The notes beneath the pieces are model-generated. The model saw only the letters and a list, made by a program, of their open reading frames with translations, made no database searches and was not told the DNA's origin. A stretch of DNA of 64,000 nucleotides from Acidobacteriota bacterium. GTDB lineage: Bacteria > Acidobacteriota > Terriglobia > Terriglobales > Acidobacteriaceae. Numbering within the stretch: position 1 is the first letter of the stretch; the number at the start of each line of letters is the position of its first letter. Made by a program: the position numbers and the translations under genes. The DNA is taken from NCBI GenBank assembly GCA_018268755.1, contig JAFDVW010000007.1, positions 186,001-250,000 on the forward strand, written 5' to 3'. Of the stretch, positions 17,608-26,253 are shown piece after piece.

Positions 17608-17926
17608 GACAAGGCTGAAAGTAAAAGATATCAGAACGGGCGCGACAAGGAGGCGGTTGCCTCACGGGAAGGTGGGAAAGCGGGGTTCGAGAACATGTTC
17701 GCGGATCCCATTTCCGGGGGAAGAATATCCTTTTTCTGCCACCGCCGCAAAGTGCGGGAGATAGATTCTTTAGCAGGCGCGGATCAAAAAATATGCTGCG
17801 CCAACGCGGTCCCCAGTCCCGCCAGAACTCCGCATGCCATGACCGCGCCGAAAACCATGCCCACGGTGCGCCAGGAGCCATAAGCACACTCCTGGCAGCA
17901 ACGTGGTGGAAGTTGGGGTAAGTCGC
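17608..17926. other. Gap of 319 bases, no confident gene
   Basis: Lies between two minus-strand genes. The only item noted is a minus-strand reading of about 24 hydrophobic residues (17858-17784, MVFGAVMACGVLAGLG onward) with no Shine-Dalgarno, so it is not called as a gene. A 99-codon open frame also exists here but is rich in Arg/Trp/Pro and looks like chance. No terminator hairpin or repeat is evident. Confidence 0.5.
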
Positions 17927-18526
17927 CTAACCCACTACTGTTTGCGGATCACTGCGATACTTCTCCAGCGCCTGCAGCGGTTCCTGGGAACGGAGTGGCT
18001 GGTAGCCATGCTGGGAGACCCGTTTGCCGATCTCGCGATAAAGTTCCGGGTCCTGGGGGGCCCAGGTGCCCAGTCCATCCACATAGCGATTGAACATGCA
18101 GAAGGCCGCGGCAATCAGCACCGTGTCGTGGATTTCCTTGTCGGTCGCGCCCTGTTGCCGCGCCCGCTCCACATCGGCAGGAGTCACGTATTTTCCGCCT
18201 CGTTGCACTTTGCCGGCAATATTGAGCAGCGCTTTCAACTTCTCGGAGATGGCGGCTTGCTCAAAATCCCGTTTCACCTGGGCCACCAGCTCCTCGTTAT
18301 TCCCCAGATGACAAGCGGCGGTGGAGCCATGACAGCTCTGACAGTAGTAGCAGTCATTGAGGAAGGAAACGTAAGTTCCAATCAACTCGCGTTCCCCGGA
18401 GGTCAACGTGTGTGGATCGTGCAAGAGAGTCTGTGCCAGGTCCCGCATGGGGCCCGCCGTTTCCGGACTGAAGGTCATGGGACCGCGGATGCCGGGCAAC
18501 CCTGCAGGAAGGTCGATATGCGCCAT
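17927..18526 (-). CDS. Carboxymuconolactone decarboxylase / AhpD-like protein
   Basis: CMD-family protein of 199 residues from ATG 18526. The redox motif CYYCQSCHG gives the Cys-x-x-Cys pair and the histidine of AhpD-like alkylhydroperoxidases. The helical core follows with RGGKYVTPADVERARQQG and FCMFNRYVDGLG. Such proteins reduce peroxides or act on carboxymuconolactone-like substrates; the CxxC-H set here favours a peroxidase-type role. A longer open frame extends upstream, but residues there are not family-like. Confidence 0.86.
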   Translation of the reverse strand: MAHIDLPAGLPGIRGPMTFSPETAGPMRDLAQTLLHDPHTLTSGERELIGTYVSFLNDCYYCQSCHGSTAACHLGNNEELVAQVKRDFEQAAISEKLKALLNIAGKVQRGGKYVTPADVERARQQGATDKEIHDTVLIAAAFCMFNRYVDGLGTWAPQDPELYREIGKRVSQHGYQPLRSQEPLQALEKYRSDPQTVVG

Positions 18527-18723
18527 GGCTAGCCTTTGCTTGAAATTGAATTGAGACTTTCTGAACACGCGACACGCCCCCACGGCGTGTCTTTCCAGAG
18601 CCGTGATTATCCCCGCGGCTCCGGGGCGGCTCAATAATGCTTTTCCATTACTCATCTTCTCTTGAGCTTGCTCGTCATGCCGAGGGGGCGGAACGCCCGC
18701 TCCCACACGAGCAGTGAAGACTT

Positions 18724-19605
18724 CTAGGGCTTGGGAGCGCTGACCTCGGCTTGGGAGGCCCGGGGGATGAAGGTGATGCGCACATCGACGCTGTGAGCAT
18801 CCAGGTCCACATCACTGGCGCTGTAGTCGAGGGGGTCCTGCCCCGGGCGGGTGTGCAGGACTTTTTGCAGGAAGGAGCGCAGCTTGTCGGGCGAGTAGGG
18901 TTGCCCACGCATTTGCGCCCATTGCCGCTCCAACTTTTCCGCGTGCGGCCGCTCCAAGCCCAGAACCGCCAGATTGCGGAAGCGCAGCTGGCCATCTTTC
19001 TCCACCACTATGTGAAGGATGGCATTGTGGGGAGCTTCCTCAAACTCGAGTTCAGGCATGACCGCGTAGTTCTTGTAACCATGGGCATCATAGAATCGTT
19101 GCAGGGCGGCAGCGCCGGCCAGAATGCGGCTGCGCTGCAAAACATCTCCGGGCTGCATGGCCAGCTGTTGCCGCAACTCGTCTTCCGGGAAAAGGATGGC
19201 TCCGCTCCAACGAACATCCTTCAACATATAAGAAACCCCCTCCACGCCGGCGCGGACCACCAATTCCGCCGAAGGACTGTTCTCCCACACCGCGCGGGCT
19301 TGCGCCTTCCAGTAGCCCTTTTGCTGGTAGGCCTGCAAAACGGCCGCTTGCAGGGTTTGGGCAAGTGATTCCGGGGCCTGCTGCCATGTCTCGGAGGAAA
19401 ACTGCTCTAAGACTTCTTCGACAAGCGCCTTCTGTTCCTGGAGAGAGAGTACTGTGATGCCTTCGAAGCGGACCCTTGGGGACGCCAGGGGAGGAATAGC
19501 AGGAGAGCTGGTTTGGGCACACATCCCCGCCGAAAGGAGGCAGACAGCGACGGCCTGGAAGACATGCCTGACCACGGCGGGACCTCTCGGGGCAAGCAAC
19601 GGCAT
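18724..19605 (-). CDS. Exported POTRA-domain-like protein without a barrel
   Basis: Product of 293 residues from ATG 19605. A signal peptide (VVRHVFQAVAVCLLSAGMCAQ) is followed by repeated alpha/beta units with the POTRA rhythm: LRQQLAMQPGDVLQRSRILAGAAALQRFYDAHGYKNY, then strands in LHIVVEKDG and RFRNLAVLG. That motif closely resembles POTRA repeats of BamA/TamA. No C-terminal beta-barrel follows; it ends at SAPKP. It may be a periplasmic chaperone or a partner of an outer-membrane assembly factor (inference). Confidence 0.7.
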   Translation of the reverse strand: MPLLAPRGPAVVRHVFQAVAVCLLSAGMCAQTSSPAIPPLASPRVRFEGITVLSLQEQKALVEEVLEQFSSETWQQAPESLAQTLQAAVLQAYQQKGYWKAQARAVWENSPSAELVVRAGVEGVSYMLKDVRWSGAILFPEDELRQQLAMQPGDVLQRSRILAGAAALQRFYDAHGYKNYAVMPELEFEEAPHNAILHIVVEKDGQLRFRNLAVLGLERPHAEKLERQWAQMRGQPYSPDKLRSFLQKVLHTRPGQDPLDYSASDVDLDAHSVDVRITFIPRASQAEVSAPKP

Positions 19606-19660
19606 TATAAGCCCAGTTCCGGGGGTCCGCCCGGGAACTTCCACCTGCTTGTGGTCTACC

Positions 19661-19691
19661 AGACAGAAAAAGCCGGCCTCGCAGCCGGCTT
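19661..19691 (-). terminator. Rho-independent terminator of the HTH gene
   Basis: Read on the minus strand, an 8-base-pair stem (AAGCCGGC/GCCGGCTT) with a six-base loop is followed by TTTTTCTGTCT. It lies just after the stop of the minus-strand gene at 19725 and upstream of the POTRA-like gene. Confidence 0.8.
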
Positions 19692-19724
19692 GGAAAGGCA
19701 ATCTCGTTGTGGACCGCCAAGCTG

Positions 19725-20288
19725 TCAGATTTCGGAGAATTCCGAGGCTTCCCCGTTGCCGCCCGCCGCGTGGGCAGGGTCTGACACCCATTGCCAGGCC
19801 CGGCGTCCGTTCTCGCGCACCACGGCCCGGGCTTCCCCATAGTCGACTAGGCGATTCAGCACAGTAGTGACCGAGGCCAGGGGATCTTTGTGGCGCAGGA
19901 GCACGGGTGGGACCCGCTGCTGGATGTGCTCACAGACCTCGCGCGCGCCCAGTGGACGGCCCGCTTCCATCAGCACCATGCGACAAGCTTTAGTAAAGCC
20001 CGGCTGGCGGCCACTTCCTTTGCGGTCAATCAGTTCCAGGAGATCTTCGTTGAGTACGTTGTCCCCGAATAAGTTGGCCAAGCCTACAATCGTCTGCTTG
20101 ACCGTTCCGATGCGCTTCATGATCTCCGAACGTTGTCGCATCAGTTGTCGCAATTCTTCGTGCGCGGCCCGAACTACTTCCTGCACATGGGAATCGTCAC
20201 CGCCTGCAAGTCCTTTGTTGCCAGCAATGCCTGGATGACTGCTTTCCATGACCACCCCTCCAGCGTTGACCAGACTGCCCATTGCCAT
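19725..20288 (-). CDS. Winged-helix DNA-binding protein, HARE-HTH-like
   Basis: Product of up to 187 residues. An N-terminal coiled-coil-like stretch (HVQEVVRAAHEELRQLMRQRSEIMKR) is followed at ~98-165 by a helix-turn-helix pattern: GFTKACRMVLMEAGRPLGAREVCEHIQQR, then ASVTTVLNRLVDYGEARAVV. That pattern resembles the HARE-HTH/winged-helix fold. An ATG at 20249 is the alternative start. It is flanked by its own terminator. It is probably a nucleic-acid-binding protein; the family name is tentative. Confidence 0.65.
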   Translation of the reverse strand: MAMGSLVNAGGVVMESSHPGIAGNKGLAGGDDSHVQEVVRAAHEELRQLMRQRSEIMKRIGTVKQTIVGLANLFGDNVLNEDLLELIDRKGSGRQPGFTKACRMVLMEAGRPLGAREVCEHIQQRVPPVLLRHKDPLASVTTVLNRLVDYGEARAVVRENGRRAWQWVSDPAHAAGGNGEASEFSEI

Positions 20289-20667
20289 ACCTCACCCCCA
20301 AAAACCAGCAGAGCTTTCCACCAGCAGAGATACGAAAAGAACTCGCCATCCGTTCCCGCCGCGCCCTTTCGAAGCAAAGACAACAGCCGACCTGCCTCGA
20401 AGCCATACAGTCTTGCGGAGTTAGACGGGGAGATTGCCAAAAAGTGAGATCAACTTACAGATTTTGCAAGGGTTTACAAGTCTTAGACAGAAAACATGGA
20501 ATCACAGTGGTTGTCTTGGGAAAATCGTAAATTGTATATGGGCTGGAAGGGGCGGCGGTCTAGCCGCTTTTCCAACTTCGGAAGACTTCCGGGCTGTCTC
20601 TTCGCTGGAACGGGCTTCCGGGTCACTCTGCCCGGGAACCGCCGGTAAATGCTACATTGGATGGTTC
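20289..20667. other. Leader region of hemE, 379 bases, no gene
   Basis: Lies between divergent genes and is AT-richer than its surroundings. A weak promoter-like pair is TTGTCT at 20511 and TATATG at 20535 (18-base spacing). No hairpin, riboswitch-like fold or convincing short gene is seen. The true hemE start at 20668 is the one that matches the family N-terminus. Confidence 0.4.
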
Positions 20668-21699
20668 ATGTCCGCTTCTCAATCGCGCTTCGTAAAGGCC
20701 TGTAAGGGTTTGCCGGTCGACCGCACGCCTGTCTGGTTCATGCGCCAGGCAGGACGCTACATGGCGGAATATCGGGCCGTCCGCAAACAATACTCCTTAA
20801 TTGAGATTTGCAAGAAGCCCGAGGTCGCGGCTGAGGTCACCATTACCGCCGCCGAAATTCTGGGCGTCGATGCAGCCATCATCTTCGCTGACCTGCTGCT
20901 CCCCCTGGAAGTCATGGGACTTCCCTTTCACTTTTCTCCCGGCGAAGGGCCGGTCATCGAGCAGCCGATACGAACTCAGGCCGATGTCGAGCGCCTGCGC
21001 ACCGACCAGGCCGCGGAGCTCGGCTACGTCTCTCAGGCAGTGCGCCTGGTAGCCAAACACTTCGCCGAGCGAGTGCCGGTGATCGGTTTTTGCGGCGCGC
21101 CTTTTACCCTGGCCAGCTACATGATTGAGGGCGGAGGATCCCGCCATTACATCCACACCAAGAAGCTGATGTACTCCTCGCCCGCGGCCTGGGACGAACT
21201 GCTAGGCAAGCTGGTGGCGGTGACAGCGGCCTATGCGACGGAGCAGGTCCACGCCGGGGCCGACGTCATTCAGGTATTTGACAGCTGGGTGGGATGCCTG
21301 AGCGTGGACGACTACCGCCGCTACGTGTTGCCTCGCACCACCGAACTGGTGCGGCAACTGCAAAAGACCGGGGCGCCCGTCATCTATTTCGGAACGGACA
21401 GCGCCACCCTGCTCTCCTCCATGCAAGAAACCGGGGCGGAGGTCATTGGGCTCGACTGGCGTATCCCGCTGGACGAGGGCTGGAAAATTCTGGGCAACCA
21501 GGGCGGCGTCCAGGGCAACCTAGACCCGGTCACTTTGTTCGCGGGCTGGAAAGAGATCGAAACCCGCGCCCAGGAGATTCTGCGCCGGGCGGCGGGCAAG
21601 CCGGGACATATTTTTAATCTGGGCCACGGTATTTTGCCCGAGACGCCTGTAGACAACGTCAAAGCGCTGGCGAAGTTAGTGCAGGAACACTCACGATAA
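20668..21699 (+). CDS. hemE: Uroporphyrinogen decarboxylase
   Basis: Converts uroporphyrinogen III to coproporphyrinogen III in heme synthesis. The family signature PVWFMRQAGRYMAEYR lies near residue 20. The second block is PVIGFCGAPFTLASYMIEGGGS, and the catalytic Asp sits in the DLLLPLEVMG region. Length (343 residues) matches the family. ATG 20668 gives the normal N-terminus; the frame stays open upstream but that part is not family-like. First of three consecutive heme genes. Confidence 0.96.
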   Translation: MSASQSRFVKACKGLPVDRTPVWFMRQAGRYMAEYRAVRKQYSLIEICKKPEVAAEVTITAAEILGVDAAIIFADLLLPLEVMGLPFHFSPGEGPVIEQPIRTQADVERLRTDQAAELGYVSQAVRLVAKHFAERVPVIGFCGAPFTLASYMIEGGGSRHYIHTKKLMYSSPAAWDELLGKLVAVTAAYATEQVHAGADVIQVFDSWVGCLSVDDYRRYVLPRTTELVRQLQKTGAPVIYFGTDSATLLSSMQETGAEVIGLDWRIPLDEGWKILGNQGGVQGNLDPVTLFAGWKEIETRAQEILRRAAGKPGHIFNLGHGILPETPVDNVKALAKLVQEHSR

Positions 21700-21739
21700 C
21701 GCCCGTGCTCGGCAAAGAGCGCACAACCCGGGGAATGAA

Positions 21740-22657
21740 ATGACAGAAAATCCTGGTTCCCGCAAGACCGCGGTGCTGCTTCTGGCCCATGGCAGTCCCG
21801 AGGCGGTGGAAGAAATTCCGGAATTTCTCCGCTGCATCACCGGAGGACGTCCGCTGCCGCCCCAGGTCATTGCCGAAGTCCAGCACCGCTACGGGCTGAT
21901 CGGCCGTTCTCCACTGACGGAGATCACGTTGCAACAGGGGGAGCTTCTCGCCCAGCAACTGGGATTGCCGGTCTACGTCGGCATGCGCAACTGGAAACCC
22001 TTTATCCAGGATGCGGTAAATGCCATGCACGCCGACGGGGTGGAGCGCGCCGTGGTGATCTGCCTGGCGCCGCAGAATTCCCGGACCAGCGTCGGGCTGT
22101 ACAAGGCCGCGCTGACGCAAAGCGGAGCAGAATTTCAAATCGATTTCGTGGAGGCCTGGCACGATCATCCCAGACTGATCGAAGCTTTTGCCGAGAGACT
22201 GCGCGCCGGACTAGACCGGGCCCGCCGGGAAAGCGAAAGTTCAGTGCCGGTACTGTTCACCGCGCACAGCGTGCCGCAACGGACGATCAGCGAGGGCGAT
22301 CCCTACGAGGCGCAAGCCAAAGAAACCGCCGCGCTGGTGGCCAAAGCAGCCGGACTCCCCGAGGAGGGCTGGACTTTCGCCTTTCAGAGCCAGGGTATGT
22401 CCGGGGGCGCGTGGATCGGCCCCACCGTGGAGGACACGATCCTGGGCCTCAAGGCGCAGGGGCACACCGGAATCTTCATTCAGCCCATCGGCTTCCTTTG
22501 CGACCACGTGGAGATTCTCTACGACATCGATATTGCCTTCCGTGAATTGGCGGAAAAGGAAGGCCTGCGCCTGTGGCGGGCCGAGTCGTTGAATGCCTCG
22601 CCGCTTTTGGCCGCCGCCATGGCGGAAATCACCCGCGCCCGGCTGGGAGATTCATGA
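21740..22657 (+). CDS. hemH: Ferrochelatase
   Basis: Inserts Fe(II) into the porphyrin ring, the terminal step of the protoporphyrin route. The N-terminal strand VLLLAHGSPEAVEEIPEF, the catalytic-His block LFTAHSVPQRT, and the C-terminal PIGFLCDHVEILYDIDI with the conserved Glu are all visible. The 305-residue length suits the bacterial enzyme. It starts 40 bases after hemE, and its TGA overlaps the hemY ATG, so the two are translationally coupled. Confidence 0.95.
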   Translation: MTENPGSRKTAVLLLAHGSPEAVEEIPEFLRCITGGRPLPPQVIAEVQHRYGLIGRSPLTEITLQQGELLAQQLGLPVYVGMRNWKPFIQDAVNAMHADGVERAVVICLAPQNSRTSVGLYKAALTQSGAEFQIDFVEAWHDHPRLIEAFAERLRAGLDRARRESESSVPVLFTAHSVPQRTISEGDPYEAQAKETAALVAKAAGLPEEGWTFAFQSQGMSGGAWIGPTVEDTILGLKAQGHTGIFIQPIGFLCDHVEILYDIDIAFRELAEKEGLRLWRAESLNASPLLAAAMAEITRARLGDS

Positions 22658-24072
22658 AGCGCATTGCCATTCTCGGCGGTGGCATCTCCGGGCTGGCGGC
22701 CGCATTCGCCCTCGAGGAACAGCGTCGCGTCGGGGTGAATCTGCAATACATGCTGTTTGAGCGCTCCCCACACCTGGGTGGAGTACTGCGGACCGAAAAA
22801 GTCGACGGCTGTGTGATCGAAGCCGGCCCCGATTCGTTTCTCACGGAAAAGCCCTGGGCCACGGAGTTGTGTAAGAAGCTCGGCATCGGCGGCGATCTGG
22901 TGGGCTCGAACGATGCGGCGCGCAAGACCTACATCCTGGTCAAGGGGCGGCTTATCGAGATGCCGGATGGGCTCATGTTTCTGGTGCCCACCAAGGCCAT
23001 CGCGACGGCGGCTTCTCCTCTTTTTTCCCCTGGCATGAAACTACGCATGGCGCGGGAGTGGTTCCATCCCCCGCATCGCGCCAGTGGAGATGAAACGGTG
23101 GCAGCGTTCGTCGAACGCCACTATGGCCTGGAAATGGTGGACCGGCTTGCCGATCCTCTACTCTCCGGGGTGTATGGCGGGGACGCTTCCCAGCTCAGCG
23201 TTCGCGCCGTGCTGCCGCGCTTCGCCGAGATGGAAGCTAAATATGGCAGCCTGGGACGCGCCATGCTGGCGGCCCGCAAAAAGGCGCGCAGCGGCGCCAA
23301 ACCTCCATTGTTCACCTCGCTAAAGGGTGGCATGCAGCAACTGGTGGATGCCCTGCTCGCTGCCTTGCCGGCAGAAGCCTTGCACACCAACTCGCCGGTC
23401 ATCGCGGTAACTCCGGAAGACAATGGCTGGATGGTTTCTGCGGGATTGCAGTCGGACCATTTCGACGCCGTCATCGTGGCTGTGCCCACAGCGGCCGCGG
23501 CGGAACTCCTGCATATGGCGAGCCCCGAACTGGCCGGCGAATTACGCGGCATTCCCTACAGCTCGTCGGTCACGGTGGCGCTGGGTTACGACCGGAAAGT
23601 GCGCGAAGCGCTGCCTCCAGGCTTCGGGTTTCTGGTACCACGCAGCGAAGGCAAGCGTATGCTGGCCGCCACGTTTGTGCACAACAAATTCCCCGGCCGC
23701 GCGCCCGCCGATCGCGCCCTCCTACGCTGCTTCCTGGGTGGTTCCCGCGATGAGCAGGTACTGGATCTGTTTGATGAAGAAATCCTACGCCTGACGCGGG
23801 AAGAACTGCGGCAGGTCCTGGGCTTGCAGGCGGAACCGCTGTTCGCGCGCGTCTACCGCTGGAAGCACTCCATGGCGCAATACAACGTAGGGCACCTGGA
23901 ACGTTTGGAGCGGATTGAGAACTTGCGCCGTGGCTTGTCCGGGCTGGCCTTGGCGGGCAATGGCTACCGCGGCATCGGGGTACCGGACTGCGTGCGCTCC
24001 GGACAACAGGCGGCAAGCGAACTTCTGCAATCTCTGGGACTCATCGCCGCAGACACTGCCAAATCCGCTTAA
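22654..24072 (+). CDS. hemY: Oxygen-dependent protoporphyrinogen oxidase (HemY type)
   Basis: FAD enzyme that oxidises protoporphyrinogen or coproporphyrinogen with O2. The dinucleotide-binding motif IAILGGGISGLAAAF is at the very N-terminus. The substrate-binding and FAD C-terminal motif LALAGNGYRGIGVPDCVRSG is intact. Length 472 residues. The start is fixed by the ATGA overlap with hemH. Presence of HemY rather than HemG or HemJ indicates aerobic heme synthesis. Substrate specificity (proto vs copro) is not clear by eye. Confidence 0.93.
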   Translation: MKRIAILGGGISGLAAAFALEEQRRVGVNLQYMLFERSPHLGGVLRTEKVDGCVIEAGPDSFLTEKPWATELCKKLGIGGDLVGSNDAARKTYILVKGRLIEMPDGLMFLVPTKAIATAASPLFSPGMKLRMAREWFHPPHRASGDETVAAFVERHYGLEMVDRLADPLLSGVYGGDASQLSVRAVLPRFAEMEAKYGSLGRAMLAARKKARSGAKPPLFTSLKGGMQQLVDALLAALPAEALHTNSPVIAVTPEDNGWMVSAGLQSDHFDAVIVAVPTAAAAELLHMASPELAGELRGIPYSSSVTVALGYDRKVREALPPGFGFLVPRSEGKRMLAATFVHNKFPGRAPADRALLRCFLGGSRDEQVLDLFDEEILRLTREELRQVLGLQAEPLFARVYRWKHSMAQYNVGHLERLERIENLRRGLSGLALAGNGYRGIGVPDCVRSGQQAASELLQSLGLIAADTAKSA

Positions 24073-24159
24073 CCATCCTGATTACTGCCGTAACTCTCCT
24101 TTGCCGGGTAAATCGCCGAAACTAGAGTGGGAGTTTCGGGTTTTCTCCACCCAGGAACT

Positions 24160-24987
24160 ATGCGATCCACGCTGGTAGTCATCACCGCCATTTTGTCGTT
24201 TGCCGGCCTGCTCTGGGCGCAGAGCGCAAGCTCCGCGCAGGACATGCCGGGCATGGACATGTGGAACATGCATCCTCCCAAGACGGAGAGCATCCAGGAG
24301 GGGCCCACCTCGGCCGATCCCACCAGCACCCACGCCATGCACACCATGGAAGACCGGCACATGGAGATGGGCCCGCACATGCGCATGACGCCACTGCGGA
24401 GCCTGCGCCCCGGGGACGAGGAGCGCGCCGGCGTCGTGGTCACCGCTGCCCGCAAAGTGGCCGAACAATACGGGAACTACAAGACCGCGCTGGCCGATGG
24501 CTACAAGATCTTCCTGCCCAATGTTCCCCAGAAGCAATATCACTTCACCAACTATCGTTACGCCTTTGAGGCCGCGCTGCACTTCAATCCCAACCATCCC
24601 ACGTCGCTGCTGTACGAAAGAAGCGGCGACGGCTACAAACTGGTCGGGGTCATGTACACCGCGCCCAAAAGCGCCTCGCGCGAACAATTGGAAGAACGCA
24701 TCCCTTTGAGCATTGCGCAGTGGCACGCGCACATTAATCTGTGTCTGCCGCCTGAAGACAGAAAAAACGAGATGTGGGGGCCCCGTCCAAAATTTGGCTT
24801 GCGTGGCTCCATCAGCACACGCGAGGCCTGCGAAGATGCCGGAGGACGCTTTATGCCGCAGATCTTCGGCTGGATGGTGCACGTCTATCCCTTCGAAAAG
24901 GATGAGGCGGCAATCTGGGCGGTGGAACGGCAAATGACGCCGGCGCAGGCCCCGCCCAATCAACCCGCGGCGGCCCAACCCCGCTGA
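24160..24987 (+). CDS. Exported protein with a Met/His-rich N-terminal segment
   Basis: Not recognised overall. The 275-residue product starts at ATG 24160 (AGGAAC Shine-Dalgarno) with a signal peptide ending LLWAQS. Next is a Met/His-rich stretch: QDMPGMDMWNMHPP, then HAMHTMEDRHMEMGPHM at residues ~50-75. It resembles copper-binding linkers of CopA/CopB-type proteins. The conserved-looking body follows, with QYHFTNYRYAFEAAL, WHAHINLCLPP and GWMVHVYPFE, rich in His and aromatics. Metal (copper) binding or heme-related export is inferred. Its gene follows hemY by 87 bases and ends directly against the convergent permease gene. Confidence 0.72.
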   Translation: MRSTLVVITAILSFAGLLWAQSASSAQDMPGMDMWNMHPPKTESIQEGPTSADPTSTHAMHTMEDRHMEMGPHMRMTPLRSLRPGDEERAGVVVTAARKVAEQYGNYKTALADGYKIFLPNVPQKQYHFTNYRYAFEAALHFNPNHPTSLLYERSGDGYKLVGVMYTAPKSASREQLEERIPLSIAQWHAHINLCLPPEDRKNEMWGPRPKFGLRGSISTREACEDAGGRFMPQIFGWMVHVYPFEKDEAAIWAVERQMTPAQAPPNQPAAAQPR

Positions 24988-26244
24988 TTATTCGTAGCGC
25001 AGCGCTTCCACGGGATCGAGCTTGGAGGCCTTCAGGGCGGGGACCAATCCGCTGACGACGCCCACCACCAGCAACACCAGAGCAGACAACATCACGGTCG
25101 CCAGGGAAATTTTCAAGTGGATGTCCGCCGCGCCGGAGTCGTCTTCGAACAGCGGCCCCATCAGCGGAAGAGTGCCCACTGCGATGGAAATGAGGTAGGA
25201 AAGCAGCACGCCCGCGGCCCCGCCCAGCAGCATGATGAGCAGAGTTTCCGCTAAGAACTGGGCCTTGATATGCCATTTCTTGGCGCCCAGCGCCCGCCGC
25301 AAACCGATTTCCCGGATGCGCTCATCCACCGAGACCAGCATGATGTTCATCACGCCGACGCCGCCGATGCCCAGCGTCAGGGTGCCGATGAAGGTAAGCA
25401 AGACCTGCAGGCCAATGGTGAGCCCGTCAATGATGGGGCGGAATTCATCGCGGCCGAACATTTGAAAAGCTTTGGGATCGGTGGGAGAAAAATTCTGCCG
25501 CGTGGCCACCGCCGCCAGCACCTGGGCCATGGCCTTCTTCTCAAATTGCGGTGCGATGGGCGAGAAGACCATGACCGAGGCGTACTTGGTGTTCCAGAGA
25601 TCGCCGGCTGAGCTGTAGGGAATCCAGGCGGATTCGTCGTCGCTGGAAAAATAATTGCTCAGCTGAATTTTCCGCGTCATCACGCCGATCACTTCGAAGC
25701 GCACGCCCCCCACCAGCACGGTTTCGCCCACGGCAGGACGGCCGCTGAAAAGTTGTTCGCGCACGCGTGAACCCAGAAAGATGACGCGGCGGCGCTCCAG
25801 TTCATCGGCGGCATTGATCCACCGGCCTTCCGAAGCCACTTCATTGCGCATCTCGCCATATTCCGGGCAAACGCCGCGTACCGCCGCCGTGCCTACCAGA
25901 CGATCGGCGTAGGCTATGCCCGGCCGGTTGACCGTCTCCAGACAGACGTGCCTCACCAGCGAAGCGGTCTCCTTCACCATCTCGAGGTCGGCCTGCTCCA
26001 ACAGTACTTTCTTGCCGGCCCGCTGCCCGCCGGGCTGTTCGCTGGTTTGCTGCGGCCAGCAGATGACCACGCTCTTCCCGAAAGCGTCAAAGCCATTCAC
26101 CAGAATCTGCCGAAAACTGCTGCCGTAAGCGATGAGCAGGGTCACAGTGGCGATGCCCCACACAATGCCCAGCATGGTCAGCAGGCTGCGCGTGTAGTTG
26201 CGCTTGAGCGCCACCCAGGCTTCGAGAATGATCTCGGTCAACAT
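24988..26244 (-). CDS. MacB-like ABC transporter permease (second of pair)
   Basis: Permease of 418 residues with the MacB/FtsX layout: TM1 near residues 18-42 (TRSLLTMLGIVWGIATVTLLI), a ~230-residue periplasmic MacB_PCD domain, then three TM helices in the C-terminal FtsX domain with the conserved GGVGVMNIMLVSVDERIREIGLRRALGA block. It ends in SKLDPVEALRYE. It lies 9 bases after another permease of the same kind and likely forms a heterodimer with it. No ATPase gene is adjacent. Probable role: efflux of peptide, lipid or lipoprotein by mechanotransmission. Confidence 0.9.
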   Translation of the reverse strand: MLTEIILEAWVALKRNYTRSLLTMLGIVWGIATVTLLIAYGSSFRQILVNGFDAFGKSVVICWPQQTSEQPGGQRAGKKVLLEQADLEMVKETASLVRHVCLETVNRPGIAYADRLVGTAAVRGVCPEYGEMRNEVASEGRWINAADELERRRVIFLGSRVREQLFSGRPAVGETVLVGGVRFEVIGVMTRKIQLSNYFSSDDESAWIPYSSAGDLWNTKYASVMVFSPIAPQFEKKAMAQVLAAVATRQNFSPTDPKAFQMFGRDEFRPIIDGLTIGLQVLLTFIGTLTLGIGGVGVMNIMLVSVDERIREIGLRRALGAKKWHIKAQFLAETLLIMLLGGAAGVLLSYLISIAVGTLPLMGPLFEDDSGAADIHLKISLATVMLSALVLLVVGVVSGLVPALKASKLDPVEALRYE

Positions 26245-26253
26245 CGCGTCCGC

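Noticed and set aside
17588..17887. Minus-strand frame of 99 codons in the gap after the DMT exporter
   Set aside because: Runs into the exporter start, has no Shine-Dalgarno, and shows Arg/Trp/Pro-rich chance composition.
20289..20667. Riboswitch upstream of hemE
   Set aside because: No conserved aptamer pattern or terminator-like switch was visible; only a weak promoter-like pair.
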